Below are positions 10,337 to 22,149 of a stretch of 64,000 nt of DNA, one piece after another (within the stretch, counting starts at the first letter, position 1; each line of letters starts with the position of its first letter). The notes below the pieces were generated by a model. That model searched no databases, was not told the origin of the DNA, and saw nothing but the letters and a program-made list of their open reading frames with translations. The position numbers were made by a program, and so were the translations under genes. The DNA is taken from NCBI GenBank assembly GCA_025506515.1, contig JACCIX010000299.1, positions 1-64,000 on the forward strand, read 5' to 3'. This DNA comes from Flaveria trinervia (Eukaryota; Streptophyta; Magnoliopsida; Asterales; Asteraceae).

Positions 10337-11500
10337 ATGACAACTTCAAGATATAATGATCTTTATGTTTTGGATCTTTCGAAGGCCTCCACAACGGATC
10401 GTGAGGTTCAGTGCTTCTTGTCCAAAGCTACTGAAAAGGATTCTATCTCCTGGCATAGGAGAATGGGACACATAAATCCAAGGAAGATGAATCACTTGAT
10501 CCAAAACGATCTAATGAGGAAAGTGAATGTCAAAAACATCCAACTCCTGGATTTCTGTTTGTGTGCAGAAGGTAAAACAAACAAACAAAGAGCCTCAGGG
10601 AAAAGAAAGTTCATTCCATAGAACTACCTCTGGAGCTTCTTCACATGGATCTGTTTGTGTTAGCAAGCACAAGAAGCATCGCAGGCGACTTGTACTGTGA
10701 CGTAGTTATGAATGACTACTCAAGATTCTCTTGGTAATGTTTCTGAAGTCCAAATCAAAAACATTTGAGTCCTTCAAGGAATTAGTAACTACACTGGAAT
10801 CCTTATACAACCAGAAAGTACGAGAAGTGCGCTCAGACAATGGAACCGAGTTCAAGAATCAGTGGATGGAGGCCTACTGCAAGGAAAGGGAATTATGCAC
10901 CAATTACCTATTACTCCGCCCACTCAGATGAATGGTATTGCTGAACGGAAGAATCATAGCTGTGAAGAGACCGCACAGACTATGCTAGCAGACTCGAAGC
11001 TGCCTATTCAATTCTGGAATGAGGCAGTTGCAAATGCATGTTATAGGCTCAATCGAGTTCTGGTAGTTAAACGCCATGGAAAAACGTGTTATGAGTTACT
11101 ACAGTGATGTAAACCTAACTTAAAGTATCTCGAGCCGTTTAGCGCTGCATGCACCCTGCAGAAGAAGACTCAGGAGGGAAAATTTAGCGAGAATGTAGAT
11201 GAAGGGATCTTTCTAGAATACAACATACCAAACAAGAGAGATTACAACAACTCAACGGGTCAAGTAGAGGTGTGGTGTAATGTTGATGTTCGGAGATACA
11301 CCACACCACCTGCTGGAAAAGGGCCTGCTTACTTCTTTGACTATGATGGATTCTTCAAGTCCTTCAACATACCTCTCTCAAACTTCCAAAGACGAGTTGG
11401 CAAAAAAATGATGTACGATGTCTTGAACACACCTTCTCAAGATTCAACACCATCCGGTTCACAAAGTCAATCATCTACCACTTAGGGGGAGCACTTGATG
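10337..11500 (+). pseudogene. pol: Rt4 pol: GAG-pre-integrase zinc domain and integrase
   Basis: Open pieces at 10337-10621, 10731-10931, 10862-11107 and 11270-11485 cover the domain. The pre-integrase zinc part shows W-H-R-R-M-G-H-I-N-P-R-K. The first catalytic Asp lies in L-H-M-D-L-F near 10645. The second lies in R-S-D-N-G-T-E-F (GAC at 10836-10838). The Glu is in M-N-G-I-A-E-R-K-N near 10940, after a frameshift. So the three acidic residues are all present but spread over different frames. Integrase would insert the cDNA. Confidence 0.85.
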
Positions 11501-11845
11501 TGAGTGACTCTTCCTCAGATGAAGAAAATGTGGAAAATGATAAGAACAACCAGGATGAATAGGTTCCGACTACCACAAGTCCACAAGTATCTGACAGTGA
11601 TGCTTCTAAGCCTTCTGAACCTCAGACTCCTATAGCCTCAGATCCAAAAACAAATGTTCACAATCTTGATTCTGAGGTGGTTGTTCCAACAACTCCTGGC
11701 TCACGTATAAACATTTATCATCGTTTGGATAATGTCATAGGTTATGTGAGATCAGGAGCTCAGACCAGAAATCCGTTATACTCAACTGATTATGCCTCTG
11801 TGATGGAAAAAGGGATACCTTCATGATGGTGCCTATTGTTGGTTT

Positions 11846-13560
11846 GTGTCTCAGTTTGAGCCAGAGTATGTTAGTGAAGCCCTAAATGATGAGGCATGGG
11901 TGACTGCCATGCAAAAAGAACTTCTTCAGTTCAAGAAGTTAGGTGTATGGACTCTAGTGGATAGACCTAAAGGTGCTAAGGTCATTGGCACCAAATGGGT
12001 CTTGAAATGCAAGAAAGATGATCAAGGAGTGATCATCAGAAACAAGGCTCGGCTTGTTGTTTAGGGATCTCGACAAGCTGAGAGTATTGACTACACTGAA
12101 GTGTTTGCACCCGTGGCTAGAATGGAAGCAATCCGCATCTTCCTTGCTTATGCATCGTATATGAAGATCAAAGTATATCAACTAGATGTGAAGAGTGCGT
12201 TCCTTCATGGTGAGATCCGAGAAACAGTGTATGTCAGTCAACCCAAGGGATTTAAGGATCCATAACTATTGAATTCTTTATACCCAGACACATAGAACAT
12301 TGATGTGGTTAGTACGTTATGATCCAAGTCTGGTCATACCCAATAAGAAGCTTAGCAAACACCAAATAATATTTAATTGATGATATGATCATACAATTAA
12401 ATAATACACCAATTTAGAAAATGGGTTTTCTAAATAAGTTGCATATGAGATTGAACAATTTATATGGATATTTTGTTTAAAGCTATTGTTTGTAATGTTA
12501 TTTAAGTTACTTAAATAACATCAAATAATAATGAAGTGTGTGTGAGTTATACCATTAAAAGGTTAATTATATGTATAACTCATATTAGTGACTTGTTAAT
12601 GTGTTGAATTTGTGTTTTAAGTTTTTGAGAGGAAAACCCAAAGTGAAAAGGATTCAGCCGCCCCTTTGAAGGTGCCCCATTTTTGGTTTTCACTTGTAGT
12701 CTTGGAACAACACATTTGACAATTCATTCACTCCATCTTCTTCTCTTTCTCACATGCAAAACCACAAGAAAGAAAAAGGGTTTTCTCCTCTTGTTGAAGT
12801 GATTCACGGCTGAAAGGTTCCCAACAGCTTTTTCTTTTGGGTTTTGGTGCTCAAATCCTAGGACAAGGTGTTTGTCATAGAGTATGCAAGCTTGAGAGGA
12901 CCTTCTTTTGGTGCCTTGGTCGTTCTTTCTTGGTCCAAATCATCCTCATCCATTTCGACATTTTGCTGCTGAAAGGTAGTTTATGGCAGCCTCTTATGGC
13001 TGTCCATAATGTTAGTTTTGTGTTTACATAGCTAGTCTTATTCTCATATAAAAGGTCCTTTGTTCTTGGGTTTGTTTGTAACTTTATAATATCAAGATGA
13101 AACCCCAAATTTTCAGTTCATTAACTATGTTATAAAGCTTGTTTCCGCTGCGTTTTTACAACGTTTAAATGGTTAAATTATGTATGTTGTTCTAACAAAC
13201 CCCAACAATTTCATCGGGACAGAGTTTACAAACTTGACAAGGAGCTATACGGGCTTCATCAAGCTCCAAGGGCCTGGTATGAGAACCTCTTGACACATCT
13301 TGTGAAAAATGGTTTTCATAGGGGAGTCATTGACTGTACACTATTTATCAAAGAAAAAGATGGAGATTTACTGCTGGTACAAGTCTATGTCGATGACATA
13401 ATCTTTGGTTCCAAGAACGAAGAATTATGTAAAGAGTTTGAAGCAGTAATGAAGGGGGAGTTTGAGATGAGTGCAACGGGAGAGATGAAGTTCTTTCTCG
13501 GGTTACAGGTGGATCAGACACCAAACGGATTTTCCTACATCAGACCAAGTATGTAGGTGA
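11846..13560 (+). pseudogene. pol: Rt4 pol: reverse transcriptase, interrupted by an insert
   Basis: The 5' part runs 11846-12264, with A-W-V-T-A-M-Q-K-E-L and G-T-K-W-V-L-K words and a stop at about 12062. An insert then occupies 12265-13210. The 3' part resumes with H-R-D-R-V-Y-K-L-D-type sequence and contains Y-V-D-D at 13386-13397 within the catalytic palm, followed by F-F-L-G-L-Q-V-D. The coding halves join without loss when compared with Rt7 (22851-22900). Reverse transcriptase activity is impossible with the insert in place. Confidence 0.85.
12265..13210. mobile_element. LTR-like insert in Rt4 reverse transcriptase
   Basis: About 945 bp lie between two halves of an RT gene that are contiguous in Rt7 and Rt8. 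A TG...CA frame fits at 12270-13207, giving a 938-bp solo-LTR candidate. It has TA-rich 5' sequence and ends GTTGTTCTAACAAACCCC AACA-like. It carries no long coding frame. I could not find a clean 5-bp target duplication: the flanks ACTAT and ATTTC do not match. It resembles no other LTR in the window. Orientation is uncertain. Confidence 0.55.
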
Positions 13561-14325
13561 TATTCTCAGTCGGTTTGACATGGAGAATGCTTCTACAGCT
13601 GGAACTCCACTTGCTACAAACCATGAAGTAGCACCCGACGAGAATGGTGATCTGGTGGATGCCACTATGTACCGAGGGATGATTGGCTCTCTCATGTGTC
13701 TCACTGCCTCATGACCTGAAATCATGTATGCTACATGTTTATGTTCACGATATCAGGCAAAGCCTAAGGTGAACCATCTTATTGGGGTCAAAAGAATTTT
13801 TCATTATCTGAAGGGTACACCCACACTTGGGTTGTGGTATCCTCATGATGATGACTTTAAGCTTACTGCGTATAGCGACTCGGATTACGGAGGCTGCAAG
13901 ATGAACTACAAGTCTACATCAGCAGGGTGTCAGTTCATTAGGAGAAGATTAGTAACTTGGCAGTGTAAGAAGTAGACCTCGGTTGCATTGTCAACCTGTG
14001 AAGCAGAATACGTTGTTGCTGCAAGTTGTTGTTCACAAATCATATGTATTCAACAGCAAATGTGGGATTACGGTTTGAAATTCTCTTCTACTCCTATCTT
14101 TGTTGATAACTCAGCTGCAATTGCAGTCACCAAAAACCTGGTCCAACATCCTAAGACCAAACACATCGGGATTAAATATCACTTTATACATGATTTCTTT
14201 GAAAAGAACTTAATCGGTGTTGTAAAAATAAATACAGATTTTCAACGCGCTGACCTCTATACAAGGCTTTTGACAAACCACGTTTTCTATATCTGTTAGA
14301 GGTCAACGTTGTTAAAAAGAAAAAT
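13561..14325 (+). pseudogene. pol: Rt4 pol: RNase H and end of pol
   Basis: Pieces at 13724-13975 and 13988-14299 cover the domain, separated by a stop at 13974. Recognisable words are Y-S-D-S-D-Y-G-G, S-T-S-A-G-C-Q-F, the S-T-C-E-A-E-Y block (a catalytic Glu region) and V-D-N-S-A-A-I-A-V-T-K-N near 14100-14130. The last word is A-D-L-Y-T-R-L, the altered form of the usual A-D-I/L-F-T-K/R end signature. RNase H would remove the RNA template. Confidence 0.85.
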
Positions 14326-15011
14326 GAGGTCATTCTTGAAGATGACCATGTGTAGTTTGATGTGTCATGTAAATTTACTTTTCTATTTATTTTTATTTTT
14401 CAAATTTTAATTTAGTTGCTTAATTTTACGTTGGTTAATTAAAAGTGGTCTTATTGTCTTACCTATTAAAATCGTAAATGCTAATCCATTACGGTTTTAA
14501 ACTTTTAGGGGGGAGAATAGGATTACACAGTATAAAAAAACAAAAACAAAAACAAAAACAAACAAAAAAACCAAAAAAAAAACAAAAAAAAACGAGGGAG
14601 AAGTAGAGGTAGCTGATAAAAATAAGATCGTATGTGTGATACCGATTCAATCTTGGAAAGTGATAGTACACAGGAGCAAACCATTTGGGACTTTAAAATT
14701 TAATTGAAAATGATGCAAGCTCAAGTATAAGTCTGTGTAGTCTGAGCAAAATAAAAGAAAATATGATAGATAAACTACTTACTAATAAGGTAACACAAAG
14801 AAAGTAGACCTAGAGGTTGCTAGGCCACCGATAATGTGTTGGTAGATTCAACACAATAGATGACTAGACCTTGTTGGTGATCTCAAGATTAAACTAAAAT
14901 GTTTGACTAGCTGTGGGTAACACCTTATCCCTGGTTAACATAATTAACAAGATTCCAATAAGGGGTGACGAGCAAAATAAACGTAATGAATATGTGCGTA
15001 AGACCAAAGCA
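14326..15011 (+). other. Rt4 3' post-pol spacer, partial
   Basis: Noncoding sequence follows pol. It holds TTTTAGGGGGGAGAA near 14502-14516, an internal polypurine tract also present after pol in Rt7 and Rt8. A (CAAAAA)-type simple repeat lies at 14530-14594. A segment of AGAAAGTAGACCTAGAGG-type sequence matches Rt8 at 31993. Similarity to the other spacers stops near 15011, where Rt5 begins. The extra ORF and 3' LTR of Rt4 are missing. Confidence 0.65.
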
Positions 15012-16245
15012 TGATACACACTTCGACTCTAGATGTACCCTAGCCGTGCGGAGACCTCTAAAATCAATCTCCAAGTTTATAGATCGCAGTAGATTGATTC
15101 CTAGTCGATTCTTAACATTAGATTCAATACATAATTGTTTCTACATGCGTTCTCGTTGATTGGATTGCCAATCAAATATGATTCCGCACTATTTGGTTCG
15201 GTATACACGTTAATCAGTTAGTACATCATCCGGTACACCATTCTTAACAAGTGGTATGAGAGCCTGGGCTCTTGATTACGTGTTGATTCAATCATTTTTT
15301 ATTCAAAAATTGTGTTTTTTCACTAAAAACGCAATCTTTTTGTGTCAAACGGAGCCTTTGACGTTTCCTGACCATAAAGTTTAGTTCTTCCGACATACGG
15401 CAATTACGGTTTGTGAAAATTCGAGTTTTTGCGGTCAAAACACGTTTAACCTATGAATTTTCAAACTTCAGCAGGTTCAGTCGCATGATTGGCTCAATCG
15501 CACGACTGAGTTCATTCGCTCTCCCCAGACGTACAATTGGTCTCATTCGTACCCTCATTCGTAAGACTGAGAACCCTATTCGGACTGTTCAACCGCATTA
15601 GGTCATTTGGCCGACTCAGTCATCCACATTAGTTCAGTCGCACGATTGAACCATTCGCCTAGTTCAATCGCCCGAATAAGCCCAATCGCATACCTTCATT
15701 CGCACACATAAACAGTCTGTTTAATAGTAAAGTTAAGTGAAATGGAGGACCAGTTTTCAGCATACACAGCAAGTAGAAATATCCATATTCAGAATCTACT
15801 GCTGTTAGAGAATGAAGTGGGAATTCATAATAAACCCCTGAAGCTTATTACGTGAGAAGACTACCCACAATGGAAACAATGTTTCGAAATCTACTTAAAT
15901 GGAGTAGATACAAATCTGTGGGAGGCAATAGAATCGGAGTATAGCATGCCTGTTGGAGCTGACGGTGTCAAACTTACGTTAAGTGGTATCTCTGATGCAC
16001 AAAAGGATTATACACACTTTGATTCCAGACGTACCCTGGCCGTCCAGAGACCTCTAAGATCATACTCCTAGTTCATAGATCGCAGTAGATCAATTCCTAA
16101 TCGATTCATAACGTTAGATTCAATACATAATTGTTGCTACGTGCGTTCTCACTGATTGTATCGCCAATCAAATAGGATTATGCACTATTTGGTTCTGTAT
16201 ACACATTAATTGGTTAGTACATCGTCTGGTACACGATCCCTAATA
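15012..16245 (+). mobile_element. Rt5: 1.2-kb deletion-derivative or mini LTR element
   Basis: Two direct repeats of about 240 bp (15012-15249 and about 16009-16245) begin TACACACTTYGAYTCYAGA and end near TAACA or TAATA. They correspond to the last part of a CAGTCG-family-related LTR. Between them are a primer site (TGGTATGAGAGC at 15252-15263), a leader with CAGTCG-type words at 15475-15720, and 89 codons of gag. There is no pol and no polypurine tract. The flanks belong to two different elements (Rt4 left, Rt6 right), and no target duplication is visible. Confidence 0.6.
15742..16008 (+). pseudogene. gag: Rt5 gag, N-terminal fragment
   Basis: The ATG at 15742 starts M-E-D-Q-F-S-A-Y, then Q-N-L-L-L-L-E-N-E. 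A stop (TGA at about 15853) follows. The frame continues with Y-P-Q-W-K-Q-C-F-E-I-Y-L-N-G-V-D and ends at S-G-I-S-D-A-Q-K-D, where it meets the second LTR-like repeat. It is the best-preserved copy of this gag N-terminus in the window. It lacks the C-terminal capsid region and both knuckles. Confidence 0.75.
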
Positions 16246-16595
16246 GCTTGGAAGCTACACCAAGCAATGAAGGCTGAAGCTCTCTCCACCCTAAGTCGCA
16301 AAGGTCTGTGAGTGACAAAGGAAAAGAAAGATGACATCTGAGGAGATTAAGGCGGAGGAAATAGAGAGAGGAAACGGAAGCTAAAGGGATAAAGTTCCTC
16401 TTTTGGATCTATAAGACTCATGGAAACTGCTATCAAGACTACCCCAAGGCCAAACACTCAGGATGATGAGTTGAGGGCACTCAGGATCAATTACTTGCAG
16501 ACCAGAAACTATGACATTTATAATGTCATTTCTCTCCCTTTAGAGGAATTGAATGAACTGGTTGACATGGAAATGTCAAAGGAGAAGAAGAAGGT
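16246..16595 (+). pseudogene. Rt6 post-pol ORF, left fragment
   Basis: The fragment includes an open frame from 16420 with P-R-P-N-T-Q, R-N-Y-D-I-Y-N-V-I-S-L-P and E-L-V-D-M-E-M-S-K-E-K-K-K. The same words, slightly changed, occur on the minus strand in Rt13 between about 61590 and 61430. In Rt13 the text runs straight on to A-E-D-A; here it is interrupted by Rt7 and resumes as A-E-D-A-E-L-L at about 41092. This shows the exact insertion point of Rt7. The extreme 5' part touches the Rt5 repeat. Confidence 0.8.
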
Positions 16596-17314
16596 TGTAG
16601 ATACATGATGTTCCTAGTTTATATGCTTAAATGTAAAAATATTTCATGTCTTACATATATGTAATGTTCCAAAGTAATGAAATATGATATATGCTTTGAT
16701 GTTTATTTATCTTTGATTCATATGTATGAACTTCTTAGAGAGGTTTGAGGTTATTGTATAGAGTTCTTAGTCAATAATGATTAAGTAATGTGTTCAATCT
16801 AGTTGGGTGATTATTCATGCTAATAGACCATACTTATAGACCATAGTCAAGAATATATCATGCTTATAGGCTAGTCACACGACTAAACCAGGAGACTGGA
16901 TCAGTCGTATGATTGAGACATAAGATTGACTCAATCGCAGGACTGAACCTTCAGTCGTGCGCATGACTCAATCGCATGATTCAGTCGCACGACTGAACCA
17001 TGCTAATGATTCATTCGTACGAATGGAAACCACTAACCTCTAAATAGCACCTAATTTGTGGAAAAACAAAACACTTGGAGAGATACTTCGAATAAACATA
17101 AACCCTAGCCGTCTAGAGCGTCCCAAACAGCCTGTCCAAGTTCATAGTTCGTTCCTGATTGATTCCTACTTGTTCTTAACATTTAGTTCATTCTTATATC
17201 GATCGGGTTATCATTCTCACTAACTGGATCACCAATCAAAAAGGATTCCACACTATTTGATCTGGTTCAAACGCAAAATCAGTTAGTGTGCCGTATGAAA
17301 ACGGTCCTCTAACA
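16596..17314 (+). repeat. Rt7 5' LTR
   Basis: A 719-bp LTR, TGTAGATAC...CTCTAACA. It has CAGTCG-type words from about 16870 to 17030, then a TATA-like TCTAAATA near 17040, and AAACCCTAGCCG near 17101. It pairs with 40399-41087. Confidence 0.88.
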
Positions 17315-17316
17315 AA

Positions 17317-17328
17317 TGGTATCAAAGC
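17317..17328 (+). promoter_or_regulatory. Primer binding site of Rt7
   Basis: TGGTATCAAAGC, two bases after the LTR end, the same one-base variant of the tRNA-Met primer site as in Rt2 and Rt8. Confidence 0.85.
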
Positions 17329-17779
17329 TTTGGCTCGTGATTTTGCTTTTCATTCGATTAGTTTTGGTGTCAAAAACCTACGTTTTAATCAAAAGAGTCA
17401 CCACGTTGCTTCAGAAGGTGTTTTTGATGTTTGCAGGTGTTAAAGTTTGAATTTTTCGTAATACGGCAAATTAGGGTTGCTAAGAAAATTGTATATTGTG
17501 TCAAAGTGTTAAAATCTTTGATTTTTCAAAAACAACAGCGTTCAATCGCACGATTAGCTCATTCGTATGATTGAACTCATTCGTAGACTCCATTCGCATG
17601 ACTGAACTCAGTCGCATTCGCGTGACTGAACAACTCCAGTCGTTTGATTCCAATCGTACTGTTCATACGCACGACTGAATCCAATCGCACGATTGAATTC
17701 ATTCGCACGAGTGATCCATACTCATTATCCATTCGTACGAGTGAAACAGTCCTGTTCAAAAAGCTCAAAGTTTAAAGCA
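17329..17779 (+). other. Rt7 leader with CAGTCG-type array
   Basis: Noncoding leader. From 17540 to 17745 it contains about ten CAATCGCACGATTGA or CATTCGCACGA-type units, more degraded than in Rt8. No gene is seen. Confidence 0.7.
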
Positions 17780-20580
17780 ACGGAAGATCAATTTGTTGCG
17801 TTTACTAGTGCAAAGGACTCCCGCATCCAGAACCTATTACTTTTGGAGAATGAGATTGGAAATCATAATAAACTGCCTAAGCTATTAACGTTAAATGAAT
17901 ATCCTTAGGGAAACAACGGTTTGAGATATATTTAAAAGGAGTTGATCCCAATCTTTGGACATCCATAGAGACTAGTTACACGATGCCAGTCAGTGCTAAT
18001 GGAATCAAGTTAACCTTAGGAGGAATGAGTGAAGCCCAGAGGATTCTTTTCAATGTTGAGAAGAAAGTATATGCCTTGTTGAATCAGTCGCTACCGAAGG
18101 ACATCTTTCATTAGTTCTCTGAGAACAAGCAGGCTAAAAAGTTACGAGAAGCATTGGAGAAGAGGTATGATGGAAATGCAACTTTGAAGGCATTGAAGGC
18201 TAAAGCTGTCAAGAAGGAATTTGATAATTTCTCTTTGATAGGGAATGAGAGCTTGGATGATATTATTGACGTATTCTATCATCTGATGAGTGAGTTGCAC
18301 ACTCATGGCATAACCACATCAATGAAAGATAAAGTTTCAAGCTTTGCTAATGGTTCACATGAGAAATGGGATTTATTTGTGTCTAATCTGAGCTAGAATG
18401 ACATTCTTGCAACGTTAGACACAAATGATTTCATCTTGAAGTTAAGGAAGGAAGAACTGAGAATGAAATACAAGTCGAAGAAAGGATCCTATATTTAGAA
18501 TCTTTCACTTTACAACTCAGTTCCCACTCCAGCTGTTTCAGGAGCACCATTACAAACAACATTCGTGTCTAGTCATCTACTCCTTCGCAAACCACTGCGT
18601 CATGAACCGAAATGCCAGGGTCGTCTAGAACCCAATACATAGTTCCAGAGGCCAATACTATGAAGTTGAAGACTGAGAATCTCGGTAATGTCACAGTGGA
18701 AGTTGCTAAGGAGCACATGGATCTTCTAGCAGCTGTTGTATAATCTTATGATGGTCTAGTTGCCGGGAAGATTGGAAATTGTCATCTGTAGATGAAGATT
18801 GTGAGCAAGTTGATGAGAATGAGCTGGAAAGAATGGACATCATGTGGGCACTGGCGAGTGCAGTAAGAAGAGCTAAGAAGTTTGTCAAGAAGACGGGGCA
18901 AAATCTAGTAGCCACTAATGATACGACTTTTGGTTTTGACAAAACCGAAGTTACCTACTTCAACTATGGTGAAAAGGGGCATTTTAAACATGAATGTGTA
19001 AAGCCCAAGAAAACAGGAAATGGAAACCCATTTTCTACATTCAACGTCAAGACAAAGGCATGATTGGAACTGCTTCATCAAGTAAAGTGACAAAGGCTCT
19101 TACTGCTCAAAGTGATGAAGGGCAAGACTAGTCCTTCTGATTTGTTTCTCCTGGGGAATCAAACATTGCTTTTGTTGATGCATTGGATGATGGTTCTGCT
19201 AGTGAAGGTGATATCATAGCTGACCATACGATGTCAGATACTGAAGAAGTTGTGAATGTGGTAAACCACCTGCTTGAGGAAGAACTTAGAGCCATGATTT
19301 TAGAATCTCCAGTCACCGAAGGGTCTGATTCTGCTTTGATGGCTAATTCAACTGATTAATCACATGTAAATTCTTTTATTTGCAAAACATGGTTGTTTTG
19401 AATGTGAAACATTTAGAGAAAGCATTAATCTGAAATTTGCTAGGTTATTAGAACACATGATAACTTAGTAAATGATTTACAACTCTGCACTGAATCTTAT
19501 CGTATATTAAAACAAAATGAGAGTAGTTTTAAAGAAAAAATAGAACTTTTGGGAAAACAACTAAGGGAAACCGAGGTTGTTGCCATAAATCAAGCAAATG
19601 ATATAAAGTTTTATTTAAACTCTTTGGAAGAAACAAAAAAGCAAAAAGCAGTTTTGGAAGTCGAGGTTGAATCATTAAAACAAAAACTGCATAGTCTGGC
19701 CAGCTCTTCTCACATAGTTCAACACTTAGTGAAAGAACGAAATAATGGGGAAGGTCTGGGGTATAAAGTAGTGCCACCACAAAATGTAGTCCTTTTAAAC
19801 ACAAAATGTAGACCTATCAATAACAACCCAGTAAAGGATCATGTGGTGTCCAGTCCTTTGGTTAGTGATCCTGATTCTACAGGTAAACCGGTGAAATCTA
19901 CCACTAAACATAAGGAATCTACCTTGAAATCAAAATGAAAAATGCCTGTTGAGGATTTGGATGATAAATTGAAAAGGGTTAATTTAGGGTCAGGTTCACA
20001 AACGTCTATTTCAAAACCCAAAATGACTAAACAAGTTAACTAAAAACGTGTTACTCATCAAAGTCCTAGTAAACTAATGGTTAAAGATGTTCAAAATGTC
20101 AAAACAATTAAGTTTGTTAAAGAAGCAGAAACATCTAAAAGAGAAGTGACAAAACCCAACCAGACATATCTCACACCCTTACCAAATTCAGCCCCACATA
20201 AAAATTTTCGTCAATCTGTAGAAGTGAGATCTTGCTACAGTTGTGGAAAACAAGGACATATCTCTCCAAATTGTCCTTATTATTAGATGCCCAAAAAGTA
20301 AATTGAACTTTTTAATGAAAAACCAAGTCTATAAAAAATGAGATCTAATACTCCACCTAAGAGTTTTAGTGAACCTAAGGTTCAAATCCTAAGCATGTCG
20401 TCTGTTTACCATAAACAAGCCTTACACAAAACTGGTCTATAGAAAGAAAAATCAAGTAATATGTCTGATAGTAAGGAGAAGAAGAAGAACAATATGCCCT
20501 CATCATTTGAAGGACAGTGGGTTAAAATTATGATGTGGGATTCCTATGGGTCACCCAAGCTAGTTATGGCTTGGGTCCTA
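17780..20580 (+). pseudogene. gag: Rt7 gag, broken
   Basis: The expected start codon is ACG (at about 17781) where Rt2 and Rt5 have ATG. Open pieces are 17693-17908, 18154-18396, 18779-19063, 19549-19938 and 20077-20286. Domain order: capsid-like part with I-D-V-F-Y-H-L-M-S-E-L-H-T-H-G; first knuckle at 18956-18997 reading Y-F-N-Y-G-E-K-G-H-F-K-H-E-C, with two Cys lost; coiled coil at about 19500-19700 (V-E-V-E-S-L-K-Q-K-L-H-S-L); second knuckle intact at 20233-20274, C-Y-S-C-G-K-Q-G-H-I-S-P-N-C. Many stops separate the pieces. Confidence 0.85.
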
Positions 20581-20589
20581 AATGTGAAT

Positions 20590-20935
20590 TAATTAGTTTC
20601 TTTGAATGTGAAGGGTGTCCGCTACAGCACTATGACTAATACCTGGATTATTGATAGTGGGGCGTACAGGCACATGACAGCGAATTCGTCTATCCTTTTC
20701 AACATCAATCTAATTAAAGGGGGACATGTTTCATTTTCTGGGAACAAGGGAGGTTACATCACTACTCAAGGCGAAGTGGGAAACAAGAAAGTGAAATTGA
20801 CAAGGTAAACTACGTTCAACAACTACTGAACAACTTAATTTTAGTCTCCCAGATCTGTGATAAAGGATTCAAAGTTGTATTTGACAACAAGAAGTGCTAG
20901 ATGTTGAAGAAGGACTATGTGATTGAGGAGGATAA
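20590..20935 (+). pseudogene. pol: Rt7 pol: aspartic protease
   Basis: The frame 20602-20808 contains T-W-I-I-D-S-G-A-Y-R-H-M-T-A-N, with D-S-G at 20653-20661, and G-G-Y-I-T-T-Q-G-E-V-G-N. A frameshift after K-V-K-L-T-R ends it. The catalytic Asp is present. Confidence 0.85.
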
Positions 20936-22110
20936 AGTTAATATGTCAGCTTCAAGATATAATGACTTGTATGTCTTGGATCTATCAAAATCCTCCACAA
21001 CTGATCACATTGTTCAATGCTTCTTGTCAAAGGCAACTGAGAGGGACTCAATCTCATGGCATAGGTGAATAGGACACATTAATCCAAGGAAGATGAATCA
21101 TTTGGTTTAGAACAATTTAGTAAATGGAGTAACTGTCATGAATTTCCACCTTCCGGATTTCTGTGTAGCATGTAAGAAAGGGAAACAGACCAAGAAGTCT
21201 AACAAGGCGAAGAAAGTGAATTCTATTGATATTCCTCTTGAGCTTCTACACATGGATCTATTTGGCCCTGTAAGCACAAAGATCATTTCGGGAGATCTAT
21301 ACTGCTTTGTAGTAACGGATGATTACTCAAGATTCTCTTGGGTGATGTTTCTGAAAGCCAAATCAAAAACTCTTGAATCATTCAAACATCTAATAACTAC
21401 TTTGGAATCACTCTACAAGTTGAAAGTAAGGCAGATTCGATCACAGAATGGCACAAAATTCAAGAATCAAGGGATGGAGGCATATTGTAGAGAGAAAGAA
21501 ATTGTACATCAATTTACCTCTGCCTACACTCCACAGATGAATGGCATTGCTAAAAGGAAAAATCAGAGCTTTATATAGAGTGCCTGAATAATGCTAGCTG
21601 GCTCGAAACTGCCTATTCAATTCAGGAATGAGGCAGTGGCAAATGTGTGTTACACGCTCAATCGAGTCTTAATGGTCAAACGACATGGGAAAACATGTTA
21701 TGAACTGCTTCAACAACATAAACCCAACCTAGAGTATCTAGAACCGTTTGGTGCACCGTGCATGTTATTGAAGAAAACTCAGACTGGGGAGTTTAGGAAA
21801 AGGAAGAAGAAGGCATCTTCCTCGGATATAGCATACTAGACCAGAGAGTTTATAACAACTCAACGGGTCAGGTAGAAGTGTGGTGCAATGTAGATGTTCA
21901 AAGATTCATCACCTCCTACTAGAAAAGGACCTTCATTCTTCTTTGACTATGATGGATTTCTTAAATCCTACAATCTACCGTCTTCCGATACTAATGATGA
22001 GCTGTCTACTAGGATGATGTATGATGTTCTAAACAGTCCACTACCAGACTCGACATGAACAGCTCCATTAGATGATACCTCTAGCCCTTTAGGGGGAGAG
22101 TTTGAAGTAA
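20936..22110 (+). pseudogene. pol: Rt7 pol: integrase with lost catalytic residues
   Basis: The pre-integrase zinc region (about 21050-21190) ends C-V-A-C-K-K-G-K. The core, open at 21138-21578, has L-H-M-D-L-F-G-P-V (first Asp at 21255-21257). The second Asp is replaced: R-S-Q-N-G-T-K-F has CAG at 21444-21446 where Rt8 has GAC. The Glu position reads M-N-G-I-A-K-R-K-N, with AAA at 21552-21554. Two of three acidic residues are thus gone, which would abolish strand transfer even in an open frame. A further piece (21591-21839) carries the C-terminal R-V-L-M-V-K-R-H-G-K-T-C-Y-E-L-L block. Confidence 0.88.
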
Positions 22111-22149
22111 GTGATTCTTCCTCTGATGATGAAGCTATTGAGACTGAAA

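Noticed and set aside
12837..13031. 64-codon open frame inside the insert
   Set aside because: No recognisable motif and an overlapping minus frame of similar length; consistent with chance in an LTR-like sequence.
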